In this document: piece by piece, positions 16,537 through 24,267 of the stretch
How the letters are laid out: every line of letters begins with the position of its first letter
How positions within the stretch are numbered: position 1 is the stretch's first letter
Assembly (NCBI GenBank): GCA_023393475.1
Contig: JAEWLC010000084.1
Span: 1-55,359, forward strand
Length of the DNA stretch: 55,359 nucleotides
Direction of reading: 5' to 3'
From: Pseudomonadota bacterium
GTDB taxonomy: Bacteria; Pseudomonadota; Alphaproteobacteria; Rhizobiales; Devosiaceae
Program-made: the position numbers and the translations under genes
The notes under the pieces: generated by a model
Seen by the model: only the letters and a program-made list of their open reading frames with translations
Told to the model about the DNA's origin: nothing
The model's database searches: none

Positions 16537-16802
16537 CCGGCCACCTGATAGAGATCATCGGGATTGCCACTGCCATGCACATACTGCGGACCCCATGAGA
16601 TGATTGGCCTATGAGCCCCACAGGCCTCGCACCTAAAGGCCCCTGAGAGCTCCCGAAAATTCGCAGGGATGTCAAAATGCTCGCCGTGCGTGAACTCAAC
16701 CATCATCGGATCCACGACCTTCTCGTGCCCGCACCGGCAGGCGACGAGGATCACCAGCTTGGCATCGGCGAACTCTCGAGGGGTGCGGGGCGCGTCTTGC
16801 AT
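16533..16802 (-). CDS. small zinc-ribbon hypothetical protein
   Basis: The start is chosen at MQDAPRTPREFADAKLV; an upstream Met at 16847 would add 15 unconvincing residues. The 89-residue product has CRCGHEKVVD and FRCEACGAHRPI, four cysteines in two CxC/CxxC knuckles that probably hold zinc. It is the first gene of a coupled pair with the next zinc-ribbon gene. Function unknown. Confidence 0.6.
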   Translation of the reverse strand: MQDAPRTPREFADAKLVILVACRCGHEKVVDPMMVEFTHGEHFDIPANFRELSGAFRCEACGAHRPIISWGPQYVHGSGNPDDLYQVAG

Positions 16803-16923
16803 GGCCGAGTCTCCGTATGGGGGACGACAGGGTACATGCAGGAACAAACAGAGAACAAGCCGCGAGGGATTGTGGTCGTTGAACGGGTCGGCATACTACG
16901 CAGCGAAGTGAGGCAGGCGCTCG

Positions 16924-17637
16924 ATGTGCAATCTCTACAGCGTGACCACCAACCACGAGGCCATGGTCAAGCTCCGTGCTGAGTGGGAGAACGCCATCCG
17001 CAACGTCCCGCCGCTGTATGGGGTCTATCCGGACTACTTCGCCCCAATCTGTACGCTCGCCGCGGACCGTCGAGTGATGAAGCTCGCGAGGTGGGGTTTG
17101 CCATCGCTCAAGGATGCCGCCACCGACAAGGTCAACAAAGGTACCACCAACGTCCGCCACCCCTGGTTCGAGGACTGGAAGGGCTACCTTGGGCCGGAAC
17201 ATCGCTGCCTTGTGCCGTGGAATCGCTTCTCCGAGCCGACGAAGCTCGAGGACGGCAAGACCGGCTGGGCATGGTTCGCGCTGAACGAGGAAGCGCCCGT
17301 TGCCTTCTTCGCCGGCCTGTGGACGCCGTGGCACGGCACCCGCCGGAAGGACGAAGGGCCAACGGACCATGAGGTCTTCGCCTTCTTCACGACCTCTCCG
17401 AATGCCGACGTGAAGCCGATCCACGAGAAGGCAATGCCGGTGGTCCTGACGACCGAGGAGGAGTTCGACGTCTGGCTGAGGGCGCCGTGGAGCGAGGCCA
17501 AGTCCCTCCAGCGTCCACTGCCAGATGGCTCGTTGAGTGTGGTGGCGGAGAAACCCCTCAAGTGGCTTCCAGTCCTCAACGGAGAGCCCGAGGGCGGGGA
17601 CCCGCTACGGCTCCCAATGCAACCGAGCCTGCTCTGA
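16924..17637 (+). CDS. SOS response-associated peptidase (SRAP; HMCES/YedK-like)
   Basis: The protein begins MCNLYSVTTNHEAM. After Met removal Cys2 becomes the N-terminal nucleophile that forms a thiazolidine crosslink with abasic sites in single-stranded DNA. The family core is present: GLPSLK, NVRHPWF, RCLVPWNRFSEP, FAGLWTPWHG, and the conserved His in VKPIHEKAMPVVL. The 237-residue length is normal. SRAP genes are common cargo on phages and islands. The next ORF starts eight bases after its stop, so they likely share a transcript. Confidence 0.93.
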   Translation: MCNLYSVTTNHEAMVKLRAEWENAIRNVPPLYGVYPDYFAPICTLAADRRVMKLARWGLPSLKDAATDKVNKGTTNVRHPWFEDWKGYLGPEHRCLVPWNRFSEPTKLEDGKTGWAWFALNEEAPVAFFAGLWTPWHGTRRKDEGPTDHEVFAFFTTSPNADVKPIHEKAMPVVLTTEEEFDVWLRAPWSEAKSLQRPLPDGSLSVVAEKPLKWLPVLNGEPEGGDPLRLPMQPSLL

Positions 17638-17644
17638 GGAACAG

Positions 17645-17866
17645 ATGGCATCTGAAAGCATCGACGCAATAGATGCCCTAAAGGGGCTGCTCGACGTGGC
17701 TAAAGTCGCCCTGGTGGCGGGTCCTGAGATTTCTCAGGAAGAGACAACGGAACTGCTTCTCCGGCTACTAGCGGTAGTGGAGCGGTCTATGCCGCCTGAA
17801 CTGCAGAAACAGGACATAAGGATCATACGAGCGAAGCTCGTTTTGGACAGCCTTCTCGACGGCTAG
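17645..17866 (+). CDS. small hypothetical protein downstream of SRAP gene
   Basis: An ATG at 17645 follows GAGGAAC and opens a 73-residue acidic, helical protein (LKGLLDVAKVALVAGPEIS, ELLLRLLAVVERSMPP). The longer upstream frame is out of phase within the SRAP gene. No family is recognised. Its stop TAG overlaps the stop of the convergent HicB-like gene through a shared CTAG. Confidence 0.5.
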   Translation: MASESIDAIDALKGLLDVAKVALVAGPEISQEETTELLLRLLAVVERSMPPELQKQDIRIIRAKLVLDSLLDG

Positions 17867-18132
17867 AGCGGCACGGCCACAAGCTCCATGCCGAGCTGCA
17901 GCGCCACCTTAACGGCATCGTCCCAAGCCAGTTCTTGGACAGGGCGAGGCATGAACTCTCGGCCGGCGTGCCGCTCGCGATCGACCCATGCCCGAAGCCG
18001 CAGCTGCGCCACCTCAATCGCCTGATCGCGGGTCAGACCTTGGCCGGTTGCTCGAGGTGCGTCCGGAAACGAAACGGTGAAGGCGCCATCGCGTTCGTTG
18101 AGCACGCCGTAGACGACAGTGACCTTCTGCAT
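17863..18132 (-). CDS. HicB-like antitoxin-fold protein
   Basis: The 89-residue product has the partial RNase H-like fold of HicB antitoxins: VVYGVLNERDGAFTVSFPDAP, GQGLTRDQAIEVAQLRLRAW, then a short tail (DAVKVALQLGMELVAVPL). No HicA with its catalytic His adjoins it. The upstream gene encodes an unrelated 65-residue protein whose stop overlaps this ATG by one base (TGATG). It may be an orphan antitoxin or half of an unusual pair. A decayed relative of its C-terminus lies at 19729-19803. Confidence 0.6.
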   Translation of the reverse strand: MQKVTVVYGVLNERDGAFTVSFPDAPRATGQGLTRDQAIEVAQLRLRAWVDRERHAGREFMPRPVQELAWDDAVKVALQLGMELVAVPL

Positions 18133-18329
18133 CAGAGCCCGTGTCGCTTCTTCAGATCCTGCCGAATGGATTTCGGCAGCCTGATCTTCGTGAGGATGTC
18201 CTCGACAATTTCGCGCTGTGTCATCGGATGCTCCTCGCGCGGCAGGCCTCGGGCCCGGGCGATCGACTTGCCGATGGTGTCGTGCACGCTGGGGGCGGCC
18301 GGCTTATGGGGAAACATCGGCTTGGGCAT
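18132..18329 (-). CDS. small basic protein coupled to HicB-like gene
   Basis: This 65-residue protein is rich in Lys, Arg and Pro (SIARARGLPREEHP, DILTKIRLPKSIRQDLKKRHGL). It is not HicA-like by eye: it lacks the short dsRNA-binding fold with a conserved GSH-type motif. Its position upstream of a HicB-like gene, with a one-base overlap, is where a toxin would sit. Function unknown. Confidence 0.5.
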   Translation of the reverse strand: MPKPMFPHKPAAPSVHDTIGKSIARARGLPREEHPMTQREIVEDILTKIRLPKSIRQDLKKRHGL

Positions 18330-18412
18330 CGTACGCGCCTCACTGACTGAGGCTAGTTAACACCTAAACAACTGCCTCGTTCCAGATCAGCGAGCTGAGC
18401 CGCGCAAGAAAA

Positions 18413-18439
18413 CACCCCGTTGCTTTTGGCAGCGGGGTG
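18413..18439 (-). terminator. Rho-independent terminator of porin-like gene
   Basis: CACCCCGTTGC at 18413 pairs with GCAGCGGGGTG ending at 18439 (one G-T pair) around TTTTG. On the minus strand it is followed by TTTTCTTG. It lies 23 bases past the stop of the outer-membrane protein gene. Confidence 0.75.
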
Positions 18440-18462
18440 CATTGACCTTTGGAGGATACCGG

Positions 18463-19242
18463 TCAGAACTTGAGCGACACGCCTGTCTGGACCCTGAACA
18501 GCTGCGGCCCATCGACCACTAGGGTCTCACCATCGTTCATAAGGTCGGAATGGCTGTAGATCTCACCGTACTGCGTGTAGCGGGCTTCGGCGTTTACAAC
18601 GACGTTGTCCGTCACCGCATATGCGCCGCCGACGCCGACGGTATACCCGATGAGATTGGCAGTGGGGTGCGGGAAGTCGAGCTCGCGAATATCTTCCTCC
18701 GGCCCGAACTCGCGATGCGAGAAGATGTCAGCTTGGCCGTATGCGATACCAGCCGTGACGTACGGCAGGAAACGATCGACTGCAAACCCAACCTTGGCAA
18801 CGGCTGAACCTTCCCAGTTGAGCGAGAATTCGGTCCACTCGTCGGGGTTGCCATCGCCAGTCTCACCGCTGTCACCGTCGTAGTAGGTGAACCCGGCTTC
18901 GCCGCTCACATCCGACCAGTTGATGTCTGTCTCAACGCCGAGGACGATGGAGCCCAACTGCTTCGCTGCGCCGATGTGCCCGCCAATTTCCCACCCGCTG
19001 AGATCGGGTTCCGAATAGTACCGGCTGCCCGGGGCACCGCAGTCGTCAAACTGGACGCAGAAGCCGTCATCCAGCCGCACGGTTCCGCTTACGAAGCCGC
19101 CCTGGACGCCCACGTAAAAGCCAGACCAGTCGAACACTGCCTCGTCCACGACAATCGGCGCCGGCTCGGAGATCAGATCGGCTGCGACCGCCATGCCCGA
19201 CATGCCCGCCAGGAAAACAGCAGACAGGAATAACTTGTTCAT
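18463..19242 (-). CDS. Omp25/31-type outer membrane beta-barrel protein
   Basis: The start is set at MNKLFLSAVFLAGMSGMAVA, a signal peptide preceded by a good ribosome site (AAGGGGG). The mature protein begins ADLISEPAPIV, then FDWSGFYVGVQGGF, the entry strand of Brucella Omp25/Omp31-type barrels. Alternating hydrophobic strands follow, and it ends LFRVQTGVSLKF with a terminal Phe as needed for barrel insertion. The 259-residue length fits. It is unusual cargo in a phage-like element and could be lysogenic conversion or host DNA picked up. Confidence 0.88.
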   Translation of the reverse strand: MNKLFLSAVFLAGMSGMAVAADLISEPAPIVVDEAVFDWSGFYVGVQGGFVSGTVRLDDGFCVQFDDCGAPGSRYYSEPDLSGWEIGGHIGAAKQLGSIVLGVETDINWSDVSGEAGFTYYDGDSGETGDGNPDEWTEFSLNWEGSAVAKVGFAVDRFLPYVTAGIAYGQADIFSHREFGPEEDIRELDFPHPTANLIGYTVGVGGAYAVTDNVVVNAEARYTQYGEIYSHSDLMNDGETLVVDGPQLFRVQTGVSLKF

Positions 19243-19444
19243 TGGGAACCCCCTTCTCACGTAGCAAGAGAAAAGCATGAGTCCGCGAACCGCGCTGTAG
19301 CAAATTTGCCACGCCATCAGACGATATACAGTCGTAATGCAAATGAACCATGAGTATTGGTTCGGAGTTACACACACTCGGTCAAGAGGAACATATCTCA
19401 TATAGTATGTTCTTCGCATTGGTGAGAGATTGGAGTCATCGCCC

Positions 19445-19678
19445 GTGACGAGAGCAAGCGACGCTGAGTGGACGGTCCGCGCCAAAAATCTGCTCAAAAG
19501 TGAACTGAAGCGGCGCGGATTTAGCTACGCCGAGCTGTCAGCGGAACTCGCGAGGCTCGGCATCGCCGAGTCAGAGACGAACATCGCTAACAAGCTGAGC
19601 AGGGGAACGTTCAGCGCTACCTTCCTGCTCCAGTGCCTAAAGGCGATCGGAGCTAATCGGATCGATATCAGCGAGTAG
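19445..19678 (+). CDS. DUF6471 domain protein
   Basis: From GTG 19445 (or TTG 19430) the frame reads AEWTVRAKNLLKSELKRRG, ELSAELARLGIAESETNI and ANKLSRGTFSATFLLQCL. This is the short all-helical DUF6471 pattern, HTH-like and common in Proteobacteria and their mobile elements. It probably binds DNA, but its function is unknown. It diverges from the porin gene across ~200 bases. A truncated second copy lies at 32321-32434. Confidence 0.75.
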   Translation: MTRASDAEWTVRAKNLLKSELKRRGFSYAELSAELARLGIAESETNIANKLSRGTFSATFLLQCLKAIGANRIDISE

Positions 19679-19728
19679 AACGGGAAAAGCCCCGGCCCTC
19701 CTGAACCAGCATCGGACGGCCCTCTTGA

Positions 19729-19803
19729 CAGCTCGAGCGGCCCGGCGGCCACAAGGTCTATGCCGAGCCGCAGCGCTAGCTGCGCGAGGCGAAACCTGAC
19801 CAC
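19729..19803 (-). pseudogene. remnant of a HicB-like C-terminus
   Basis: The minus strand reads LALRLGIDLVAAGPL, matching VALQLGMELVAVPL at the end of the HicB-like protein at 17863. At DNA level, 19735-19780 matches 17866-17908 apart from a 3-base insertion and a few substitutions. Upstream coding is gone. The rest of 19679-19960 holds nothing else I can identify. Confidence 0.55.
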
Positions 19804-19960
19804 GAGACAATCTTGAAATTCGTGCCGGAGTGGCTCTTGAAGGAAAAAGAGCGCTACCTAAATCCATTTTGCCGGTGCCTTCGGGGCCGGAAGGAATCGG
19901 GTGGGCCCAAGGATCGGGACCCGTCCATCGTATCTATGTTGCTCTAAGGAGAATGTGGCT

Positions 19961-20407
19961 ATGAGAACCGTCGACTTTACACCGCTCTACCGCTCCACCG
20001 TCGGCTTCGACCGACTGTTCGACATGCTGGACAGCAGCATCCGTCCGGAATGGCCGCCTTACGACATCGAAAAACTGGATGAAGATCGCTACCGCATCAG
20101 CATGGCAGTAGCCGGCTTTACGTCCGACGAGATCGAGCTGACCCAGGAGGGCAACACGCTCCTGGTCAGTAGCGCGAAGCAGCAAGCTGATGGGCAGCGG
20201 GAATACCTGCATCGAGGTATCTCCGACCGCAGCTTCAAACAGAGCTTTAGCCTGGCCGACCACGTGAAGGTGGAAGGTGCCTCGCTCGAGAACGGGCTGC
20301 TTGCCATCACCTTGGTGCGCGAGGTTCCGGAGCAGCTGAAGCCGCGGCGGATTTCCATCACGCAGGAGCCCCGGCAGATAGAGCAGTCTGCTCGGGCAGC
20401 GGCCTGA
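19961..20407 (+). CDS. small heat-shock protein, Hsp20/IbpA type
   Basis: An ATP-independent holdase chaperone of 148 residues. The start ATG at 19961 follows AAGGAGAA. The alpha-crystallin domain spans about residues 30-125: YDIEKLDEDRYRISMAVAGF, EIELTQEGNTLLVSSAKQ, YLHRGISDRSFKQSFSLADH, and ASLENGLLAITLVREVPE with the KPRRI end motif of IbpA proteins. It heads a plus-strand group of stress-type genes (19961-21663) inside the element. Confidence 0.93.
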   Translation: MRTVDFTPLYRSTVGFDRLFDMLDSSIRPEWPPYDIEKLDEDRYRISMAVAGFTSDEIELTQEGNTLLVSSAKQQADGQREYLHRGISDRSFKQSFSLADHVKVEGASLENGLLAITLVREVPEQLKPRRISITQEPRQIEQSARAAA

Positions 20408-20427
20408 TCACCCTCTAGAAAGAACGC

Positions 20428-20450
20428 CTTCCCGGCAGTGGCCGGGAGGG
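20428..20450. repeat. hairpin between hsp20 and the next ORF
   Basis: CTTCCCGGC and GCCGGGAGG form a nine-pair stem around AGTG in the 64-base gap after the hsp20 gene. No U-tract follows, so it may be a processing or stability element. Confidence 0.4.
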
Positions 20451-20471
20451 CTGTGACCAATGGAGAAGATC

Positions 20472-20672
20472 ATGAGCTTCTATCCTTCGGACGAGTACGA
20501 CAGTTCACACCTCGAGCGCGAACTCAGGTCACGAACAAGCCGGGATGTCCGTCAATGGTTGAGCCGGCGCCGGCGTGACAATGACGACGACGATCCGCCA
20601 CCCGTGCCGACTGCCGCCCGGCCGCCATCGCCTCCGCCTTTCTTGACGGACCCAACCGCCGCGGCGGCATGA
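20472..20672 (+). CDS. small hypothetical protein after hsp20
   Basis: Starting at MSFYPSDEYDSSHLE (a Met at 20460 is an alternative), the 66-residue product has an Arg-rich middle (RDVRQWLSRRRRD), a run of five Asp residues and a Pro-rich tail. It is probably disordered and no family is recognised. Its position between hsp20 and a DUF982 gene suggests stress-linked expression. Confidence 0.45.
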   Translation: MSFYPSDEYDSSHLERELRSRTSRDVRQWLSRRRRDNDDDDPPPVPTAARPPSPPPFLTDPTAAAA

Positions 20673-20749
20673 GGTAAAGGAGGGCGGTTCTACTGCCCTT
20701 CTTCCGCGGCTTGTGCCGCATCGCTTTGTTCAGACGATCGGAGAGAGTG

Positions 20750-21172
20750 ATGGGACATCGACCCTTTTCCCAACCCGTATTTTTGAAGCTGCATCACGCG
20801 GGTACCTTCCAGGCCAGAAGTGCGTGGGAGGCACACGAGTATCTTGACCTCCACTGGTCCGCTGCGCGCACAGCGCACTACCGGCAGGCCAAAGCTCTCT
20901 GTCAGTCGGCTGTTGATGGGCTGGTCGACGCAGAGATGGCTCGCCGGGCTGTCATCGACGCCGCCCAGCGCTCGGCCGTACGCGACTGGCCCACTGCCCA
21001 ATTACTTGGGCCGCGCCGCTTCAGCAGCGTCGCCAAAGCCCTGCACTTCGCCTTCGAACACGCCGCACCGATCAGCCTTCGTGGCGCCCGGTTGCTAGTG
21101 GCCGGACGCGTCTTTGCCGGCGATGACCTAGTCAGGCTCAATAGCCTGCGCATTGCACCGTTCACCACCTGA
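20750..21172 (+). CDS. DUF982 domain protein
   Basis: ATG 20750 follows GGAGAGAG. The 140-residue product has the DUF982 pattern: SQPVFLKLHHAGTFQARSAW, EYLDLHW, AKALCQSAVDGLVDAEMARR and VIDAAQRSAV. DUF982 proteins are small, abundant in Rhizobiales and of unknown function. The C-terminal half (LHFAFEHAAPISLRGARLLV) is outside the usual domain. Confidence 0.7.
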   Translation: MGHRPFSQPVFLKLHHAGTFQARSAWEAHEYLDLHWSAARTAHYRQAKALCQSAVDGLVDAEMARRAVIDAAQRSAVRDWPTAQLLGPRRFSSVAKALHFAFEHAAPISLRGARLLVAGRVFAGDDLVRLNSLRIAPFTT

Positions 21173-21306
21173 ACCGCCTCCGCGTATCTAGCGCTAGCAC
21201 ATGAGCTCGGCTCCCGCCCATTCGTCGGCAGCCGACAATCCCTCACCGCATCCGCGTTGGGAACTTTTCATCCGGGGATTGCGTACTTTCCCTCGCTCAA
21301 AGCGAG

Positions 21307-21663
21307 GTGCCGCCTGTGCCGTTCTACCTTAGGTATTCCATGTCGACCGGCTCCGGGCGAAGAGAGGCCTCGTCCGCCGAGAAGGCTGCCGAAATCTATG
21401 CGGAATTGCGTCTCGCCGGGGCTACCATCGTCGGTGTCACCGACGACGCTGGTCGGACATACGAACTGCAGGACCTGGTCCACGACCCGATGGAGTTGGC
21501 CGAGATAGAGCGCCTTACGTGGCAGATTGCGCTACTTAGGGACCGACTGACGGCCGACGCCGACGGTTCGTCACCCAGAACCGATGAAGACGCATACCTG
21601 CTAAGGCTCGAGCTCGAACGAGCTCGGGCTCAGTTGGCCAGGGTCGTCGAGCGCTATAAGTAA
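21307..21663 (+). CDS. hypothetical protein of the stress cluster
   Basis: The frame from GTG 21307 gives 118 residues: VPFYLRYSMSTGSGRREASS, AAEIYAELRLAGATIVGVTD and GRTYELQDLV, then an acidic coiled helix (LLRLELERARAQLARVVERYK). A start at ATG 21340 would lose the first strand. The family is not recognised. It ends inside the convergent HNH gene with a ten-base overlap. Confidence 0.55.
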   Translation: MPPVPFYLRYSMSTGSGRREASSAEKAAEIYAELRLAGATIVGVTDDAGRTYELQDLVHDPMELAEIERLTWQIALLRDRLTADADGSSPRTDEDAYLLRLELERARAQLARVVERYK

Positions 21664-22061
21664 CACCAATCTCTTCTCAGGACGCCTTCCACAGGCTCAA
21701 ATCGACACTGGACCTGGCGGCAGTAGGGCACCTCATCAGGGCCGCGGATCCTCTGAAGCCGAGCCAGCCGGAACCGAAGCCGATCCTTGGCGTCGTCTCT
21801 CGAAAGCAGGTCTAGCCAAGTTGCCGGGTGCACGTCGGCCTTCCTTGCGTTGCAAGCGATGCAGCACGGGACCACGTTCAGCGCGTGCCAGGTCGGCGGC
21901 AACTGGATCTGCAGCCGACGAAGCATCGAGCGGGGATATATATGGTCGCGGGTTCGTCCGGCCTGCCTCGTGCCAGGCGGCAACAGGATCGCCTTGCAGT
22001 AGAAGCAGCGGCGGAGTCGTCGGGGGACGAAGAGGGGGCCGTAGCCCCCTGCCGTGGTCAT
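21654..22061 (-). CDS. HNH endonuclease
   Basis: The 135-residue product has a zinc-binding HNH motif: CFYCKAILLPPG, then RTRDHIYPRSM, NVVPCCIACNARKAD. DH and N supply the beta-beta-alpha metal catalytic residues, and the two CxxC pairs bind structural zinc. Phage HNH proteins often nick DNA during packaging or homing, but no terminase is beside it. It overlaps the upstream gene by four bases (ATGA) and belongs to the minus-strand series 23918-21654. Confidence 0.85.
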   Translation of the reverse strand: MTTAGGYGPLFVPRRLRRCFYCKAILLPPGTRQAGRTRDHIYPRSMLRRLQIQLPPTWHALNVVPCCIACNARKADVHPATWLDLLSRDDAKDRLRFRLARLQRIRGPDEVPYCRQVQCRFEPVEGVLRRDWCYL

Positions 22062-22399
22062 CCCGGCGCCCCTTCCACCTGCGCCTGCGCCAACTGGTAG
22101 GCTAGTCGCTCGCCGGCACCGGCATTGGCCGCAGGCGGTTCAGGATACTCGAGCCACAGTAGGGCTCGGGCCTTCGTCTGCAGGTGCGTGGCATTCTGCG
22201 GCGGAAGCTCGCTCATCTGCCCGCACAAGCTGACCAGGGCGGTGCAGGCCTCATCCGCCAGCCGGTCGGCCTCGCGGTCGCCAGAGTTGGCATCTGCGAG
22301 GGCGCCGAGCCGCTGGTGTTCGGCGAACAAGCGCTCGAACTCGACGGCCAGCTCATCGAGAGTAGGGACGAGGGTCGGGATGGTGGCGAACGTGTTCAT
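22058..22399 (-). CDS. phage-type hypothetical protein
   Basis: Starting at MNTFATIPTLVPTLDELAVE, the 113-residue helical protein is acidic (FERLFAEHQRLGALADANSG, EADRLADEACTALVSLC). No family is recognised. It starts five bases after the stop of the previous gene and overlaps the HNH gene by four bases, so all three are co-translated. Confidence 0.6.
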   Translation of the reverse strand: MNTFATIPTLVPTLDELAVEFERLFAEHQRLGALADANSGDREADRLADEACTALVSLCGQMSELPPQNATHLQTKARALLWLEYPEPPAANAGAGERLAYQLAQAQVEGAPG

Positions 22400-22403
22400 G
22401 GGC

Positions 22404-22946
22404 TCAACCCTCCGTCGCGATGTAGCGAAGTCGCTGAAAGAAAGCCGGCCGATAGTCGCTATCGCCATCGTCGGTCTCGACGACGAGCTGGATTGCCGCC
22501 TCCCGTACGGTGCGCGGCCGCATGCTGGTGATCTGGGCCTGCAATTCGGCGTACCGTTCGTACCGGGCAGCGCTCTCCGCTTCGCCCAGGCCAGACCGGT
22601 TTTCGCGCAAGTCTCGCCACTGCTCGAACAGGTCGGGGATGGAGGCGGGGCGGGGCTGGGGCGGCGACAGGAACGGGCTATCCTTGCGCCCGAAGTAGAC
22701 CGACATCACCCGCATATCGCGCGGACCCTTTGCCAGTTCGTCATAGCCGAGCCAGCATTCGTTGATGCGGGGATCGAGCTTCATGGCCGCTTCGCGGAAG
22801 CTATCCGCCAGCTGCTCGATGCTGGTGGGAGTATCATCTTGGGCATGCTCCATGGCGACGGTGGCCACGGGAACAACGAGAGCGGCGGTAGAGACAGCGG
22901 CGCCTAGCATGGCAGCACGGCGGGTGACATTGTGGAGCTTGTCCAT
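22404..22946 (-). CDS. hypothetical protein with Tat-like signal
   Basis: The start is set at MDKLHNVTRRAAMLGAAVST. The twin arginine and following hydrophobic stretch (ALVVPVATVA) resemble a Tat signal or a short membrane anchor. The remaining ~150 residues are polar (FREAAMKLDPRINECWLGYD, IPDLFEQWRDLRE) and not recognised. Genes of this type recur in small phage-derived clusters of Rhizobiales. First of three closely packed minus-strand genes. Confidence 0.6.
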   Translation of the reverse strand: MDKLHNVTRRAAMLGAAVSTAALVVPVATVAMEHAQDDTPTSIEQLADSFREAAMKLDPRINECWLGYDELAKGPRDMRVMSVYFGRKDSPFLSPPQPRPASIPDLFEQWRDLRENRSGLGEAESAARYERYAELQAQITSMRPRTVREAAIQLVVETDDGDSDYRPAFFQRLRYIATEG

Positions 22947-23026
22947 TTCTGGCCTCTGTGGGTTTCGGGGTGGATGGCCGGGGCGGTTGTGCCGCAACTG
23001 TCCCGGCCGTTGGTTTGTCAGACCTG

Positions 23027-23470
23027 CTAGCCAAGCGCCTCCATCTTGCGGAGGAACTGAACGCGGCCCTCGGGGACTAGACGGCCACGGCCCTGGAACT
23101 TGCCGTCCCAGTAGTGCTGCCAGCGGAACCAGCCGCGACGGCCGGGGGCGCGGTCGAGGAATGCGGTGGGGGTGAAGCGAGTGCCGTCCTCGTCATCGAG
23201 GACCTTGAACTCGTAGATGCCGGGCCCGGTGAACTCCGGCATCAGTTCCGATGCGAGGTCCGCGAGGCCTTGGTCGCGCAGCTTGTCGCAGGCAATGCGC
23301 TTCTGATCGGTGCTGAGGGCCCGCCAGTAGTCCATCACGACGAGGCTCTGAGTGAGTTCGGACAGCAGGTCCCACTCCACAACGGTGGGGGTCAAATGCG
23401 CGGCCGTCGCTGGCATGGAGATTGCGGCGATGGAAATGGGGAGGGCTGAGCGCATGGAACGGCGGTTCAT
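23027..23470 (-). CDS. secreted hypothetical protein
   Basis: The N-terminus MNRRSMRSALPISIAAISMP ending ATAA is a likely Sec signal peptide. The 147-residue product continues LTQSLVVMDYWRALSTDQKR and has a Trp/aromatic-rich C-terminal half (GRRGWFRWQHYWDGKFQGRG). No family is recognised. It is in the same orientation as the neighbouring small genes. Confidence 0.55.
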   Translation of the reverse strand: MNRRSMRSALPISIAAISMPATAAHLTPTVVEWDLLSELTQSLVVMDYWRALSTDQKRIACDKLRDQGLADLASELMPEFTGPGIYEFKVLDDEDGTRFTPTAFLDRAPGRRGWFRWQHYWDGKFQGRGRLVPEGRVQFLRKMEALG

Positions 23471-23537
23471 TTGTTAGACCTCATGGTGTGGACGAAGGGC
23501 ACGGCGGCACCGCAACTTGCGACTGTGCCAGTGGCTG

Positions 23538-23918
23538 TCAGGCGGATGCGGCCTGCAGGATGGAAAGCTCCGCACCCAGGTTCATCCGGCGCTGCGAGGT
23601 ACGGACGCCCAATGGAGCGTAGTCGAGCATCTGCAGCTCGGAGCGGACGGCGACGATGCGAGCCGAACGTGCCATCGGATCCATGGCGACAACGGCTGCA
23701 GACTGAACGCGGCGCTGGGCTTCGACGAAGGCAGCGGCGGTGGCAGCGACCGAGCGAGCACCCTTCTTGGCCTCATCCCACGAGCGGCGGAGCATCTTGG
23801 CGAACAGGAAGGCGAGGAACATACGACGGCCGGTTTCGTCGCCCTTGGCGAAGTAGCCGACGCGAGCGGTGCGATAGTAGGCCCAGGCCTTGTGGAGGAT
23901 TTCGGAGCGGTTGAACAT
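23538..23918 (-). CDS. phage-type hypothetical protein, first of a minus-strand operon
   Basis: This basic helical protein of 126 residues (MFNRSEILHKAWAYYRTARV, MFLAFLFAKMLRRSWDEAKK) resembles small phage early proteins by style; function unknown. Its promoter (TTGACA on the minus strand at 23978-23983) lies among repeats that probably bind the divergent XRE regulator. Confidence 0.6.
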   Translation of the reverse strand: MFNRSEILHKAWAYYRTARVGYFAKGDETGRRMFLAFLFAKMLRRSWDEAKKGARSVAATAAAFVEAQRRVQSAAVVAMDPMARSARIVAVRSELQMLDYAPLGVRTSQRRMNLGAELSILQAASA

Positions 23919-23953
23919 CGGCTGACTGCCTTGTGTTTTGATCTTCTGAGGTC

Positions 23954-23996
23954 TATATGATCCCTCAGGTATCGTTATGTCAATACCTCAGGTATC
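23954..23996. promoter_or_regulatory. operator-promoter region between XRE regulator and minus-strand operon
   Basis: CCTCAGGTATC occurs at 23963-23973 and at 23986-23996, 23 bases apart. The second copy lies in the perfect 13-base palindrome ATACCTCAGGTAT (23983-23995). On the minus strand TTGACA (23978-23983) is followed after about 18 bases by CATATA (23954-23959). One repeat lies in the promoter spacer and the other overlaps the -35 and the first codons of the regulator, so repressor binding would block the minus-strand promoter and probably autoregulate. Confidence 0.7.
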
Positions 23997-24267
23997 ACTT
24001 TCGACACTCAGGGGATCAAAAATCACCGCAGAGCAATTACGAGCAGCGCGTAGCCTCATTCGTTGGCAGCAGTCAGAGCTGGCAGCAGCCTCCGGGGTGT
24101 CGCTTCCGACGATCAAGAGGTTGGAGGCGATGGACGGAATGCTGAGTGGTCACGCCACGACGATCCGGGCGCTACAGGCCGCGCTCGAGGCAGCCGGCGT
24201 TCAGTTCATCCCGGAGAACGGTGGCGGCGTTGGTGTGAGGTTGTCAAAGCCAGGTGCGCACCAGTGA
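23977..24267 (+). CDS. XRE-family HTH transcriptional regulator
   Basis: The 96-residue product has an HTH at about residues 17-70: ITAEQLRAARSLIRWQQSEL, AAASGVSLPTIKRLEAMDG, then IRALQAALEAAGVQFIPENG, the C-terminus of short phage-type XRE proteins. The only ATG is at 23977 and lies within the operator region, implying a very short or absent leader. It overlaps the thermonuclease gene by four bases (GTGA), so regulator and nuclease are co-expressed. Confidence 0.88.
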   Translation: MSIPQVSLSTLRGSKITAEQLRAARSLIRWQQSELAAASGVSLPTIKRLEAMDGMLSGHATTIRALQAALEAAGVQFIPENGGGVGVRLSKPGAHQ

